From the NCBI RefSeq assembly GCF_001424645.1, contig NZ_LMQR01000001.1:1171301-1235300 (forward strand): 64,000 nucleotides of DNA, written 5' to 3'. The stretch comes from Frigoribacterium sp. Leaf415 (GTDB lineage Bacteria; Actinomycetota; Actinomycetes; Actinomycetales; Microbacteriaceae). This document shows positions 9,822 to 18,736 of the stretch, piece by piece (the first letter of the stretch is position 1; every line of letters starts with the position of its first letter). The notes beneath the pieces are model-generated. The model was not told where the DNA came from and made no database searches. It saw only the letters and a program-made list of their open reading frames with translations. Both the position numbers and the translations under genes were made by a program.

Positions 9822-10427
9822 CTAGTCACCGATGCGCATCAGCGCACGCCAGGCGAGGGGCAGGGCCCCCGCCGCGATCAGCCACTTGGCGATGCCGCCG
9901 ACGATGAACGGGTACAGCCCGGCCGCGAGGACGCTCGGCAGGTCGTTCGGCAGACCCAGCGATCCGAGCACGACCGCCAGATAGGGAAGGCCCACGGCGA
10001 AGGGGATGAGGCTCGCCAGGAAGAAGGCGGCCGCCGAGCGCCACCACTTCTTGTCCCAGTCCCGCTCGGACAGCCAGCCGATGACGGCAGCCGCCACGAC
10101 GAATCCGATCACGAAGCCGAAGCTCGGCTTGAGGACGCTGAGGGGGCCGCCCGAGAACTCGGCGAAGATCGGCAACCCGGCGACACCCAGCACCAGGTAG
10201 GTGGCCAAGGAGAGCGCGCCGCGACGGGCGCCGAGGGAGGCGCCGACGAGCATCACGCCGAGCGTCTGTCCCGTGACGGGCACCGGCCAGAGCGGCACCT
10301 GCACCTGCGCGAGGGCCGAGACGACGGCGACCCCACCGAGGACGAGGGCCACGTCGGTGGCGGCGCCCCGGGCCACCAGACGGTCGGCGAGGACCGGCCG
10401 TGAGGTCGATGCGGCAGTGTTCGTCAT
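9822..10427 (-). CDS. bioY: Biotin transporter substrate-binding subunit BioY
   Basis: Membrane S-component for biotin uptake, 201 residues with about six hydrophobic segments. The family pattern [26 protein letters not shown] spans roughly residues 49-75. No bioM or bioN genes lie beside it, so it either works alone or uses a shared ECF energising module encoded elsewhere. It starts at ATG 10425-10427 behind AGGAGT. It ends convergently against the suf operon. Confidence 0.93.
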   Translation of the reverse strand: MTNTAASTSRPVLADRLVARGAATDVALVLGGVAVVSALAQVQVPLWPVPVTGQTLGVMLVGASLGARRGALSLATYLVLGVAGLPIFAEFSGGPLSVLKPSFGFVIGFVVAAAVIGWLSERDWDKKWWRSAAAFFLASLIPFAVGLPYLAVVLGSLGLPNDLPSVLAAGLYPFIVGGIAKWLIAAGALPLAWRALMRIGD

Positions 10428-10554
10428 GGGGACTCCTAGAATGGGTAGGTTGATCGGCCGAGCGGCTGGTCGGCAGCGCAGTGCTGCGACCCTCTCCACA
10501 CGACGTCCCCATCCTATGGGCGGCCCCCTTCCGGGCCCCGTTGTGGACTCCTCA

Positions 10555-10566
10555 CCAATCGATTGG
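10555..10566. promoter_or_regulatory. Perfect 12-bp palindrome before the ABC-F gene
   Basis: CCAATCGATTGG is AT-rich at its centre, unlike its surroundings, and ends 9 bp before the ABC-F start. It may be an operator. Its core AATCGATT recurs at 25382-25389, also in a promoter region. Confidence 0.4.
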
Positions 10567-10575
10567 ACATCTGCT

Positions 10576-12174
10576 GTGCTCTCCGTGCACGATCTCGAGA
10601 TCCGCGTCGGCGCGCGCCTCCTCATGGCCGACGTCTCGTTCCGGGTCGACCGGGGCGACAAGATCGGCCTCGTCGGCCGCAACGGCGCCGGCAAGACGAC
10701 CATGACCAAGACGCTGGCCGGCGAGACCCTCCCGACGGGCGGCAAGATCGAGCGCTCCGGCGAGATCGGCTACCTCCCGCAGGACCCCCGCAGCGGCAAC
10801 CCCGAAGACCTGGCCCGGACGCGCATCCTCGACGCCCGGGGTCTCGGCCAGCTGCTGCTCGGCATCCAGGAAGCCACCCTCGCCATGGGCGACCCCGATC
10901 CCGACGTCGCCGCCCGCGCCATGAAGCGCTATGGCGATCTCGACGACCAGTTCAACGCCCTCGGGGGGTACGCGGCCGAGGCCGAGGCCGCGTCCATCGC
11001 GAGCAACCTCAGCCTGCCGGACCGCATCCTCGACCAGCCCTTGTCGACGTTGTCGGGTGGTCAGCGCCGACGCATCGAGTTGGCCCGCATCCTGTTCTCG
11101 GCCGCCGACACGATGATCCTCGACGAGCCCACGAACCACCTCGACGCCGACTCGGTCGTCTGGCTCCGCGAGTACCTGAAGACCTACCAGGGCGGCGTCA
11201 TCGTCATCAGCCACGACATCGAACTCGTCGAGGAGGTCGTCAACCGCGTCTTCTACCTCGACGCCAACCGACAGGCCATCGACGTCTACAACATGGGGTG
11301 GCGCAACTACCAGCGGCAGCGTGCTGCCGACGAGGAGCGCCGCAAGAAAGAGCGCTCCAACGCCGAGAAGCAGGCCTCGGCCCTGCAGAAGCAGGCGGCC
11401 CGCTTCGGCGCGAAGGCGTCGAAGGCCGCAGCGGCCCACCAGATGGTGGCACGAGCCGAGAAGCTCCTCTCGGGCCTCGACGAGGTCCGCGCGGTCGACC
11501 GCGTGGCCAAGCTGCGCTTCCCGACGCCGGTGGCGTGCGGCAAGACGCCCCTCATGGCCTCGAACCTGTCGAAGAGCTACGGGTCGCTCGAGATCTTCAC
11601 CGCCGTCGACCTCGCCATCGACCGTGGCTCGAAGGTCGTCATCCTGGGCCTGAACGGTGCCGGCAAGACGACCCTGTTGCGCATCCTCGCCGGGGTCGAC
11701 GCTCCCGACACGGGGCAGCTCGAGCCGGGTCACGGGCTGCGGGTCGGCTACTACGCCCAAGAGCACGAGACCATCGACGTCAAGCGCAGCGTGCTCGAGA
11801 ACATGGTGTCGTCCTCACCGAACATCACCGAGATGGAGGCGCGGCGAGTGTTGGGCTCGTTCCTCTTCACCGGCGACGACTCGGCCAAGCCGGCCGGTGT
11901 GCTGTCCGGCGGCGAGAAGACACGGCTGGCTCTGGCGATGATCGTCGTCTCGGGGGCGAACGTCCTGCTGCTCGACGAGCCCACCAACAACCTCGACCCC
12001 GCGAGCCGCCTCGAGATCCTCGACGCGCTGAGCAACTACGAGGGCGCCGTCGTCCTGGTGAGCCACGACGAGGGTGCCGTCGAGGCGTTGAATCCCGAGC
12101 GCGTGCTGATCATGCCCGAGGGCACCGAGGACCACTGGACCCCGGACTACTCCGACCTGATCAACTTGGCGTGA
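10576..12174 (+). CDS. ABC-F family ATPase (duplicated ATP-binding cassettes)
   Basis: Soluble tandem ABC protein of 532 residues without membrane segments, hence ABC-F (EttA/Uup-like), a family that acts on ribosomes or in translation. Walker A motifs are GRNGAGKTT (about 36) and GLNGAGKTT (about 357), with signatures LSGGQRRR and LSGGEKTR and two DEPTN Walker B ends. The charged linker between the cassettes (about residues 240-300, rich in Arg, Lys, Glu and Ala) is the P-site-tRNA-interaction type of linker. GTG 10576 begins directly with VLSVHDLEIR; no Shine-Dalgarno is seen. A resistance role cannot be judged from sequence. Confidence 0.9.
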   Translation: MLSVHDLEIRVGARLLMADVSFRVDRGDKIGLVGRNGAGKTTMTKTLAGETLPTGGKIERSGEIGYLPQDPRSGNPEDLARTRILDARGLGQLLLGIQEATLAMGDPDPDVAARAMKRYGDLDDQFNALGGYAAEAEAASIASNLSLPDRILDQPLSTLSGGQRRRIELARILFSAADTMILDEPTNHLDADSVVWLREYLKTYQGGVIVISHDIELVEEVVNRVFYLDANRQAIDVYNMGWRNYQRQRAADEERRKKERSNAEKQASALQKQAARFGAKASKAAAAHQMVARAEKLLSGLDEVRAVDRVAKLRFPTPVACGKTPLMASNLSKSYGSLEIFTAVDLAIDRGSKVVILGLNGAGKTTLLRILAGVDAPDTGQLEPGHGLRVGYYAQEHETIDVKRSVLENMVSSSPNITEMEARRVLGSFLFTGDDSAKPAGVLSGGEKTRLALAMIVVSGANVLLLDEPTNNLDPASRLEILDALSNYEGAVVLVSHDEGAVEALNPERVLIMPEGTEDHWTPDYSDLINLA

Positions 12175-12221
12175 TCACCCCAGCGTGACCCGGTCCGGCG
12201 CCACGGCCACCGACGCCGTGG

Positions 12222-13073
12222 TCAGCGCCGCGCGCCGTCGAGGATCTCGTCCTCGACGTCGTTGTCGTGGCGAGGCCGGGCGTCGCGACGACGCTGGCGT
12301 TCGGCCTCACGCTCGACGAGTTCGTCGTCGTCGGCGTTCTGGTTGCGGTACTCCTGTCGGAAGACGTAGAACAGGAAACCGAAGGCTCCGACCGCGAACA
12401 TGAGCCACTGGACGAAGTACGACAGGTTCAGTCCGGTGTCGATCTCGGGCTTCGAGGACGGCACGGGTGCCGTGGCCGGCGCGGGGCTCTCGCTGACGAC
12501 GAGACCGTAGGCGCTCGAGTAGACGGGCTGCCCGACGCGGGACTCGACCTCGCTGAGTTGGATGGTCGCGATCTGGTTCGTGCCGGGAACGCCCGTCCGG
12601 TCGCCGAGGGCCGGTTCTCCCGGTTTCAGGCGTGCGACCACCGTGACGTCGCCCGAGGGAGGCGCGGGCACGACGTCGGGGGAGTCCTGGGCGTTGCCGG
12701 TCGGCACCCAGCCACGGTCGACGACGAAGATCTGGCCCTGCGTGGTGCGGAACGGCACGAGGACCTCGAAGCCGGGCTGCCCGTTGAGCGGGCGGTTGCG
12801 CACCAGCAACTCGTCGTCGGTGAGGTAGCGCCCGGTCATCTCGACCGGCTGCCACTCTTGGGCGGCGTCGTAGGAAGACAGTTCGGGCAACGCCTGCTGC
12901 AGGGGGATCGGATCGGCGTCGTAGGTCTGCTCGAGCTGGTGCACGACCGCGAGCTTCGCGTCGTGCCGCGACCACTGCCAGTGGGCGAGGAACACGCAGA
13001 TGATCGCGAAGACGACGGCGACGGCGAGGTAGGCCAGCCATCTGCGCGAGAGGGCGAAGCGGATGTTCGTCAC
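12222..13073 (-). CDS. SURF1-family protein
   Basis: Membrane protein of 283 residues with an N-terminal helix (residues 12-32) and a C-terminal helix (about 222-240), the topology of SURF1, an assembly factor for cytochrome c oxidase. Family stretches are AHWQWSRHDAK, VVDRGWVPTG and the soluble domain between. The C-terminus has an added charged tail rich in Asp, Glu and Arg. GTG 13071-13073 overlaps the stop of the gene before it (GTGA). With ctaA/ctaB in the same window this points to aa3 oxidase biogenesis. Confidence 0.9.
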   Translation of the reverse strand: MTNIRFALSRRWLAYLAVAVVFAIICVFLAHWQWSRHDAKLAVVHQLEQTYDADPIPLQQALPELSSYDAAQEWQPVEMTGRYLTDDELLVRNRPLNGQPGFEVLVPFRTTQGQIFVVDRGWVPTGNAQDSPDVVPAPPSGDVTVVARLKPGEPALGDRTGVPGTNQIATIQLSEVESRVGQPVYSSAYGLVVSESPAPATAPVPSSKPEIDTGLNLSYFVQWLMFAVGAFGFLFYVFRQEYRNQNADDDELVEREAERQRRRDARPRHDNDVEDEILDGARR

Positions 13074-13306
13074 CGCGCCTCCGTTCCGACCTGTTCGACG
13101 ACCTCTGACACCCCCGTCACGACGACCGGGAAGTCACGTGCCTCGAGGAACTCGCGCAAGAAGTCGACGTGCTCGTCGCATGCCGACCACACCTTGACCC
13201 GGTCGATGCCGTGGATCTTGGGGTTGCGCCAGTGGACATTATGCCGTGCCTCGGCTCGACAGGAGGCGCGAGAGCACTGCACGCCGACGGGATCGAGGCC
13301 CAGCAT
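13070..13306 (-). CDS. Small conserved cysteine/histidine protein
   Basis: A 78-residue protein with a C-x4-C pair (CSRASC, C11/C16) and a later CDEH (about 44-47), which looks like a small metal site. The stretch WRNPKIHGIDRVKVW is reminiscent of a conserved actinobacterial hypothetical family found beside SURF1; I know no experimental function. ATG 13304-13306 overlaps the stop of the DUF3099 gene (ATGA) and its own stop overlaps the SURF1 start, so it is translated as part of a three-gene unit. Confidence 0.8.
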   Translation of the reverse strand: MLGLDPVGVQCSRASCRAEARHNVHWRNPKIHGIDRVKVWSACDEHVDFLREFLEARDFPVVVTGVSEVVEQVGTEAR

Positions 13307-13680
13307 CAGGCGCTCCGCCGATCGTGATCCGCCTCGCCGGGCGCGTCGTCGGACGAGGCGGCGGGTCCGGCAGGACCTGCGTCGCCGTCGACCACGGTCG
13401 GCCGGAACGGCGCCTGAGGCTCGCGGTAGAGCTCGATGCCGCCCGGGCTCTCGACCGCGTCGCCCGCCTCGTGGCCCACGTTCGCGAAGACGACGGCGAT
13501 GTAGGGGATGACGACGGCACCGATGACGGGCAACAGGGTCCACCAGCCGAGGGGGAAGACGAAGCAGAGGGCGATGCAGACCAACCTGATGCCCATCGCC
13601 ACCAGGTACTTGACCATGCGGGAGTGCCGGTCGTCGGTGGGGGAGGGCGGAAGGGACGTGATCGTGTTCGAGGCCTTCAC
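13306..13680 (-). CDS. DUF3099 membrane protein
   Basis: A 124-residue protein with two closely spaced hydrophobic segments (about residues 22-42 and 45-65) and a hydrophilic acidic C-terminus. ITSLPPSPTDDRHSRMVKYL followed by a helical hairpin is typical of DUF3099. GTG 13678-13680 follows GAGGTG and is preferred over a much longer open frame of low-complexity sequence upstream. Leads the DUF3099-Cys protein-SURF1 unit. Function unknown. Confidence 0.8.
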   Translation of the reverse strand: MKASNTITSLPPSPTDDRHSRMVKYLVAMGIRLVCIALCFVFPLGWWTLLPVIGAVVIPYIAVVFANVGHEAGDAVESPGGIELYREPQAPFRPTVVDGDAGPAGPAASSDDAPGEADHDRRSA

Positions 13681-13885
13681 GGGGCACACCTCGATGTCGG
13701 GAAGAGGGCGGACGCACCACGGACGGGTGCCGGACGGATCTCGGGGGCGAGACGTCCGGGGGAGCGCCTCGATCCTAAGACCCGGGTCCGACAGTAGGCT
13801 GGTCGGCAGCCTGCCGATCACAGGTTCGCCGATCCGCGCCGCGACCTCGCGGCCACCGTCGAGATCGCTCACGAGGAGACAACCC

Positions 13886-14596
13886 ATGAACACGCCCCGC
13901 ACCGTCCTCGTCACCGGCGGCAACCGAGGCATCGGCTTCGCCATCGCCGAAGAGTTCGTCGCCCAGGGTCACCGTGTCGCCGTCACGGCCCGCAGCGGGC
14001 AGGGCCCCGAGGGCACGCTCACCGTCGTCGCCGACGTCACCGACGCCGCGTCGATCGACACGGCCTTCAGCACCGTCGAGGCCGAGCTCGGGCCGGTCGA
14101 GGTCGTCGTCGCCAACGCCGGCATCACGAAGGACGGTCTGCTCATGCGCATGACCGAGGACGACTTCACCTCGGTCGTCGACACCAACCTCGGCGGCGCC
14201 TTCCGCGTCGTCAAGCGGGCGTCCAAGGGCATGCTCAAGGCCCGCTTCGGACGCATCGTCCTCGTGTCGAGCGTCGTCGGCCTCTACGGCGGCCCGGGCC
14301 AGGCCAACTACGCAGCCTCGAAGGCGGGCCTGGTCGGCTTCGCCCGCTCGCTGACCCGCGAGCTCGGGGCCCGCGGCATCACCGCCAACGTGGTCGCCCC
14401 CGGCTTCGTCGAGACCGACATGACCGCCGTCCTGCCCGAGGCGCAGCAGGCCGAGTACAAGAAGAGCATCCCCGCCGGCCGGTACGGCACCACGGCCGAG
14501 GTCGCGAAGACGATCACGTGGCTCGCGGGCGACGACGCCGCCTACATCTCGGGGGCCGTGATCCCGGTCGACGGCGGCCTCGGCATGGGCCACTAG
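13886..14596 (+). CDS. fabG: 3-oxoacyl-ACP reductase-type short-chain dehydrogenase
   Basis: NADPH-dependent beta-ketoacyl-ACP reductase of fatty-acid synthesis. The 236 residues show the nucleotide motif TGGNRGIG (10-17), NAG at about 75, a catalytic serine in VLVSSVVG (about 129) and Y142-x3-K146 in NYAASK. Closest in layout to mycobacterial MabA/FabG1. ATG 13886 follows ACGAGGAGAC. No inhA/fabI gene follows; serB is convergent. Confidence 0.9.
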   Translation: MNTPRTVLVTGGNRGIGFAIAEEFVAQGHRVAVTARSGQGPEGTLTVVADVTDAASIDTAFSTVEAELGPVEVVVANAGITKDGLLMRMTEDDFTSVVDTNLGGAFRVVKRASKGMLKARFGRIVLVSSVVGLYGGPGQANYAASKAGLVGFARSLTRELGARGITANVVAPGFVETDMTAVLPEAQQAEYKKSIPAGRYGTTAEVAKTITWLAGDDAAYISGAVIPVDGGLGMGH

Positions 14597-14608
14597 GTCC
14601 GACCACGC

Positions 14609-14622
14609 AGGAGGCGCGGGTC
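14609..14622 (+). repeat. Dispersed 14-mer AGGAGGCGCGGGTC, copy 1
   Basis: Exact copy, intergenic, just after fabG and overlapping the left arm of the terminator at 14610-14647. Confidence 0.8.
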
Positions 14623-14647
14623 GTCCCCTCGAGGGACGCCCGCCTCC
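14610..14647. terminator. Hairpin between fabG and serB
   Basis: Outer arms GGAGGCG/CGCCTCC (14610-14616 and 14641-14647) enclose an inner stem CGTCCC/GGGACG (14622-14627 and 14633-14638). It sits between convergent genes, so it may serve both. The outer arms belong to the dispersed repeat motif. Confidence 0.6.
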
Positions 14648-14656
14648 CGCCGCGGG

Positions 14657-15295
14657 TCAGCCGCGCAGCCCGAGCAGGGGCAGCAGCTGGGAGAGGTCGT
14701 TCGTCCCCACGACCACGTCGGCTCGCTCGCGGACCCGCGGCTTGGCGTTGAACGCGACCGAGAGTCCCGCGACCGCCATCATCTCGAGATCGTTGGCCCC
14801 GTCACCGACGGCGACGGTCTGCGCGAGGCCGACCCGCGCCTCCTCGGCCCATTGCCGCAGGGCGGCGGCCTTGGCGTGCGCGTCGATCACGGGGCCGTGG
14901 ACCCGCCCGGTCAGCCGTCCATCCCGCACCTCGAGGCGGTTGGCCCGGCGGAAGTCGAGCCCCAGGTCGTCGGCCAGCGGGTCGAGGGTCTCGTGGAACC
15001 CGCCCGACACGACGCCGACGAGGCCACCCGCGGCGTGGACGCCGTCGAGAAGTTCACGGACGCCGCGGGTCGGCGTGAGGCGCGAACGCACCTCGGCGAA
15101 GACGGCGTCTGGCAACCCCTCGAGGGTCGCGACGCGCTCGGCGAGGCTCGTGGCGAAGTCGAGCTCACCCGCCATCGCCCGGGAGGTGACGTCCTCGACG
15201 CGCTCTCGCGAACCGGCGGCGTCGGCCAGCAGCTCGATCACCTCGTCCTCGATCAGGGTGGAGTCGACGTCGAGGACGATGAGGAAACGCGGCAC
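14657..15295 (-). CDS. serB: Phosphoserine phosphatase
   Basis: HAD-superfamily enzyme for the last step of serine synthesis. The 212 residues have the nucleophile motif DVDSTLIE (9-16), VVSGGFHE with the motif II serine near 95, a conserved lysine (HAKAAAL, about 141), and GDGANDLEMM (about 163) binding Mg. GTG 15293-15295 lies 6 nt after a TAGGCT box, fitting a leaderless mRNA. Compared with longer SerB proteins it lacks an N-terminal ACT domain. Confidence 0.92.
   Translation of the reverse strand: MPRFLIVLDVDSTLIEDEVIELLADAAGSRERVEDVTSRAMAGELDFATSLAERVATLEGLPDAVFAEVRSRLTPTRGVRELLDGVHAAGGLVGVVSGGFHETLDPLADDLGLDFRRANRLEVRDGRLTGRVHGPVIDAHAKAAALRQWAEEARVGLAQTVAVGDGANDLEMMAVAGLSVAFNAKPRVRERADVVVGTNDLSQLLPLLGLRG
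14831..14844 (-). repeat. Dispersed 14-mer, copy 2
   Basis: Exact reverse-complement copy inside serB, where it encodes EEARV. Confidence 0.8.
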
Positions 15296-15301
15296 GTCGA
15301 C

Positions 15302-15307
15302 AGCCTA
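15302..15307 (-). promoter_or_regulatory. -10 box of serB, leaderless type
   Basis: Minus-strand TAGGCT, 6 nt before the serB GTG; transcription would start at or next to the start codon. Confidence 0.55.
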
Positions 15308-15348
15308 GGGCCGCCGACGCACCGCGTCGCTCGTGTGACCCGGGACGA

Positions 15349-16590
15349 CTACTGGTCGACCCGGACGCCCTTGCCGACCACCGTGATGCCGGAAGGCGTG
15401 ACGGTGAAGCCGCGGGCCCGGTCGGCCTCGGGATCGACGCCGACGGAGGCCCCGGCCGCGATGACGACGTCCTTGTCGAGGATCGCCCGGTTCACGACGG
15501 CGTTCGGGCCGACGTGCGCCCGCTCGAAGACCACCGAGTCGACGACCCGCGAGCCGCTGTCGAGGGTGCACCAGGGGCCCAGGACACTGCGTTCGACGTG
15601 CGCACCCGAGAGCAGCGAGCCCAGCGACACGATCGAGTCGATCGTCGTGCCGAGGTTGCCGTGGCCGTCGCGGACGAACTTCGCGGGGGGCGAGTTGAGC
15701 TGCTGGCTGAAGATCGGCCAGTCGGTGTTGTAGAGGTTGAAGATCGGCAGCGCCGAGATCAGGTCTCGGTGCGCGTCGTAGAACGAGTCGATGGTGCCGA
15801 CGTCGCGCCAGTAGTAGCGGTCGCGCTCGGTCGACCCGGGCACCTCGTTGCGGTTGAGGTCGTAGACGGCCGCGTCGCCGCGGGAGACGAAGTCGGGCAC
15901 GATGTCGCCGCCCATGTCGTGGTTCGAGTCGGGCTTCTCGCCGTCGCGCAGCACGGCGTCGATCAGGACGTCCGCGTCGAAGACGTAGTTGCCCATGGAC
16001 GCGAGGATCTCGTCGGGGGAGTCCGGCAGGCCCGTGGCGTCCGTCGGCTTCTCGAGGAAGCGGCCGATGCGGGTCGGATCGTCGGAGTCGACCTCGATGA
16101 CGCCGAACTGGTCGGCGAGGGAGATGGGCTGACGGATGGCGGCCACGGTGGCCCCGGCGCCCGAGGCGATGTGCGCCTCGATCATCTGGGAGAAGTCCAT
16201 GCGGTAGACGTGGTCGGCACCCACCACCACGACGATGTCGGGTTTCTCGTCACGCAGCAGGTTGAGGCTCTGCAGGATGGCGTCGGCGCTGCCGGCGAAC
16301 CAGCGCTTGCCGAGTCGCTGCTGGGCCGGGACCGAGGCGACGTACGCCCCGAGCAGGCCCTCGATGCTCCAGGTCTGCGAGACGTGGCGGTCGAGGCTGT
16401 GCGACTTGTACTGGGTCAACACGACGATCTGCCGCAGACCCGAGTTGATCAGGTTCGACAGGGCGAAGTCGATGAGACGGTAGTTGCCACCGAACGGGAC
16501 AGCGGGTTTCGCGCGGTCTGCGGTCAGCGGCATCAGGCGCTTGCCCTCGCCACCAGCCAGGACGATGCCGAAGATCTTCTTTGATGCCAT
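15349..16590 (-). CDS. glgC: Glucose-1-phosphate adenylyltransferase
   Basis: Makes ADP-glucose for glycogen synthesis. The 413 residues begin with the nucleotide-binding [16 protein letters not shown] (about 8-23) and continue with [28 protein letters not shown] and a C-terminal left-handed beta-helix domain. Full family length. ATG 16588-16590 is 47 bp from the divergent glgA start, so the two promoters must share a very short region. Confidence 0.95.
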   Translation of the reverse strand: MASKKIFGIVLAGGEGKRLMPLTADRAKPAVPFGGNYRLIDFALSNLINSGLRQIVVLTQYKSHSLDRHVSQTWSIEGLLGAYVASVPAQQRLGKRWFAGSADAILQSLNLLRDEKPDIVVVVGADHVYRMDFSQMIEAHIASGAGATVAAIRQPISLADQFGVIEVDSDDPTRIGRFLEKPTDATGLPDSPDEILASMGNYVFDADVLIDAVLRDGEKPDSNHDMGGDIVPDFVSRGDAAVYDLNRNEVPGSTERDRYYWRDVGTIDSFYDAHRDLISALPIFNLYNTDWPIFSQQLNSPPAKFVRDGHGNLGTTIDSIVSLGSLLSGAHVERSVLGPWCTLDSGSRVVDSVVFERAHVGPNAVVNRAILDKDVVIAAGASVGVDPEADRARGFTVTPSGITVVGKGVRVDQ

Positions 16591-16624
16591 GGGGCCAGAA
16601 TGGCACGATTCGCGGTCGCACGAC

Positions 16625-16630
16625 TACGGT
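16625..16630 (+). promoter_or_regulatory. -10 box of glgA, leaderless type
   Basis: TACGGT ends 7 nt before GTG 16638. This supports that codon over GTG 16629 as the glgA start. Confidence 0.55.
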
Positions 16631-16637
16631 GAACCAC

Positions 16638-17822
16638 GTGCGAGTCGATGTCATCACCAAGGAATACCCGCCCAACGTCTACGGGGGAGCGGGCGTCCAC
16701 GTCGTCGAACTCGTCAAGGCCCTGCGTCAGGGCGTCGAGGTGCAGGTGCGGGCGTTCGGCGAGGTCGACCCCGAACCCGACACGACCGGATACCCCGACC
16801 TGCCCCAGCTCGACCAGGCGAACGCGACCCTGCGCACCCTCGGCGTCGACGTGACCATGGCCCAGGACGTCGCCGGAGCCGACGTCGTCCACAGCCACAC
16901 CTGGTACGCGAACGCGGCCGGTCAGCTGGCGCAGATGCTGCACGGCGTCCCGCACGTGCTGACGGCCCACAGCCTCGAGCCGCTGCGTCCCTGGAAGGCC
17001 GAACAGCTCGGAGGCGGCTACCGCGTCTCGAGCTGGATCGAGCGCCAGGCCTACGAGACCGCCGATCGCGTCATCGCCGTCAGCGACGGCATGCGCCGCG
17101 ACATCCTGCGCTCCTACCCGTCGATCGACGAGTCGAAGGTCCAGGTCGTCTACAACGGCATCGACCTCGACGGTTGGCAGCGCGTCGACGACGCCGAGCT
17201 GGTCCGGGGTCTGGGCATCGACCCCGACCGCCCGTCGGTCGTCTTCGTCGGTCGCATCACCCGCCAGAAGGGCCTCCCGTACCTGCTGCGCGCGGCGAAG
17301 CTGTTGCCCGCCGACGTGCAACTCGTGCTCTGCGCCGGCGCACCCGACACCCCCGAGATCATGGCCGAGGTCACGGGCCTGGTCCGCGAGCTCCAAGAGG
17401 AGCGCACCGGGGTCGTCTGGATCGACACCGTGCTGCCCCGGCACCAGCTCAGCGCCGTGCTGAGCCAGGCCACCACATTCGTCTGCCCTTCGGTCTACGA
17501 GCCCCTGGGCATCGTCAACCTCGAGGCGATGGCCTGCGGCGTGCCCGTCGTGGGCTCCGACACGGGCGGCATCCCCGAGGTCGTCGCGGACGGCCTGACC
17601 GGTCGCATCGTGCCCCTCGAGCAGGTGCAGGACGGCACCGGCACCCCGGTCGACCCCGATCGCTTCGTCGCCGACCTGGCGGCCACCCTCACCGAGGTCG
17701 TCTCCGACCCGGCCCTCGCGCGCCTCATGGGACGGGCCGGCCGCATGCGGGCCGAAGAAGAGTTCTCGTGGTCACGGATCGCCGAGCAGACCCTGGGGAT
17801 CTACGAGGGCCTGCTCAACTAG
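16638..17822 (+). CDS. glgA: GT4-type glycogen synthase / maltose-1-phosphate synthase
   Basis: Retaining GT-B glycosyltransferase of 394 residues that uses ADP-glucose. The actinobacterial GT4 form (GlgA/GlgM) differs from E. coli GlgA and may elongate glucan or make maltose-1-phosphate for GlgE; sequence alone does not decide. Family features are TKEYPPNVYGGAGVHV at the N-terminus, VVFVGRITRQKGLPYLL mid-protein and the nucleotide-sugar site PSVYEPLGIVNLEAMACG with a conserved E-x7-E. GTG 16638 starts the typical VRVDVITKEYPP and fits the TACGGT box. Divergent from glgC. Confidence 0.9.
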   Translation: MRVDVITKEYPPNVYGGAGVHVVELVKALRQGVEVQVRAFGEVDPEPDTTGYPDLPQLDQANATLRTLGVDVTMAQDVAGADVVHSHTWYANAAGQLAQMLHGVPHVLTAHSLEPLRPWKAEQLGGGYRVSSWIERQAYETADRVIAVSDGMRRDILRSYPSIDESKVQVVYNGIDLDGWQRVDDAELVRGLGIDPDRPSVVFVGRITRQKGLPYLLRAAKLLPADVQLVLCAGAPDTPEIMAEVTGLVRELQEERTGVVWIDTVLPRHQLSAVLSQATTFVCPSVYEPLGIVNLEAMACGVPVVGSDTGGIPEVVADGLTGRIVPLEQVQDGTGTPVDPDRFVADLAATLTEVVSDPALARLMGRAGRMRAEEEFSWSRIAEQTLGIYEGLLN

Positions 17823-17825
17823 GCT
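17820..17825 (+). promoter_or_regulatory. Possible -10 box formed from the glgA stop codon
   Basis: TAGGCT starts with the glgA TAG stop and ends 7 nt before the next ATG. That ATG also has GAGGAG, so either leadered or leaderless translation is possible. Confidence 0.35.
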
Positions 17826-17832
17826 GAGGAGC

Positions 17833-18618
17833 ATGCCTACCGTCCTGCAGCTGACCGATGTCTCGATCGTCCGAGGCGGCACCGCCGTCGTCGACAAGCT
17901 GACCTGGACGGTCGACTCCGACGAGCGCTGGGTCGTGCTCGGGCCCAACGGTGCCGGCAAGACCAGCCTGCTCCAGGTGGCCGCCGCGCAGAGTCATCCC
18001 TCCTCGGGCGAGGCCAGCATCCTCGGCTCCGACCTCGGCTCGGTCGACCTCTTCGACCTGCGGCCGCGCATCGGCTTCGCCTCGACGGCCATCGCCCGGC
18101 GCATCCCCGCCAAAGAGAAGGTGGTCGACGTCGTCCTGACGGCCGCCTACTCGGTCACCGGTCGCTGGAACGAAGAGTACGAGGGCGTCGACGTCCGTCG
18201 GGCGCACCGCGTGCTCGACGAGTGGAAGCTCGACCACCTCTCGGACCGCACCTTCGGCGAGCTGAGCGACGGCGAGCAGAAGCGCGTCCAGATCGCCCGC
18301 TCGGTCATGACCGACCCCGAGCTGCTGCTGCTCGACGAGCCGGCCGCGAGCCTCGACCTCGGCGCCCGCGAAGAGCTGCTGCAGATGCTGTCGGGCTACG
18401 CCTCGTCCGAGGGCGCTCCGGCCATCGTCATGGTGACCCACCACGTCGAAGAGATCCCCCGGGGCTTCACGCACGCCCTGCTGCTCGACCACGGCTCCGT
18501 CGTCGCGGCCGGTCCGCTCGACGAGGTCATCACGGCCGAGACCCTCGGCACCACCTTCGGCGTCGAACTGCGGGTCGAGTCCGACGGGGGCCGGTACTCG
18601 GCCCGCGCAGCCGGCTGA
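17833..18618 (+). CDS. Lone ABC transporter ATP-binding protein
   Basis: Single-domain ABC ATPase of 261 residues. Walker A is GPNGAGKTS (about 38-46) and Walker B LLLLDEPAASLDLG. The signature is LSDGEQKR, with aspartate where LSGGQ has glycine, and the H-loop is in MVTHHVEEIPRG. No permease or binding protein is adjacent; proteins of this YlmA/ModF-like type are often orphan. ATG 17833 follows GAGGAG, 10 bp after glgA, so cotranscription with glgA is likely. Substrate unknown. Confidence 0.82.
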   Translation: MPTVLQLTDVSIVRGGTAVVDKLTWTVDSDERWVVLGPNGAGKTSLLQVAAAQSHPSSGEASILGSDLGSVDLFDLRPRIGFASTAIARRIPAKEKVVDVVLTAAYSVTGRWNEEYEGVDVRRAHRVLDEWKLDHLSDRTFGELSDGEQKRVQIARSVMTDPELLLLDEPAASLDLGAREELLQMLSGYASSEGAPAIVMVTHHVEEIPRGFTHALLLDHGSVVAAGPLDEVITAETLGTTFGVELRVESDGGRYSARAAG

Positions 18619-18630
18619 CCCGCGCCTCCT
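18617..18630 (-). repeat. Dispersed 14-mer, copy 3
   Basis: Exact reverse-complement copy that overlaps the stop codon of the ABC ATPase gene and extends into the intergenic region before rpmE2. Confidence 0.8.
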
Positions 18631-18652
18631 ACGATCCGGGCCGTCGGTCTGG

Positions 18653-18658
18653 TATCGT
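18653..18658 (+). promoter_or_regulatory. Candidate -10 box of rpmE2
   Basis: TATCGT would give a leader of about 70 nt before rpmE2. No clear -35 and no recognisable Zur box. Confidence 0.3.
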
Positions 18659-18736
18659 TGACAGCTGGTCCGCAGCGTCGCTGCGCGTGCCTCCTGAACT
18701 CACCATCATCACTCGTTCGCTAGACCTAGGACAATC

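Noticed and set aside
10576..12174. ABC-F gene as a confident antibiotic resistance determinant
   Set aside because: House-keeping EttA/Uup-type proteins share the same domain layout; no evidence separates the classes here.
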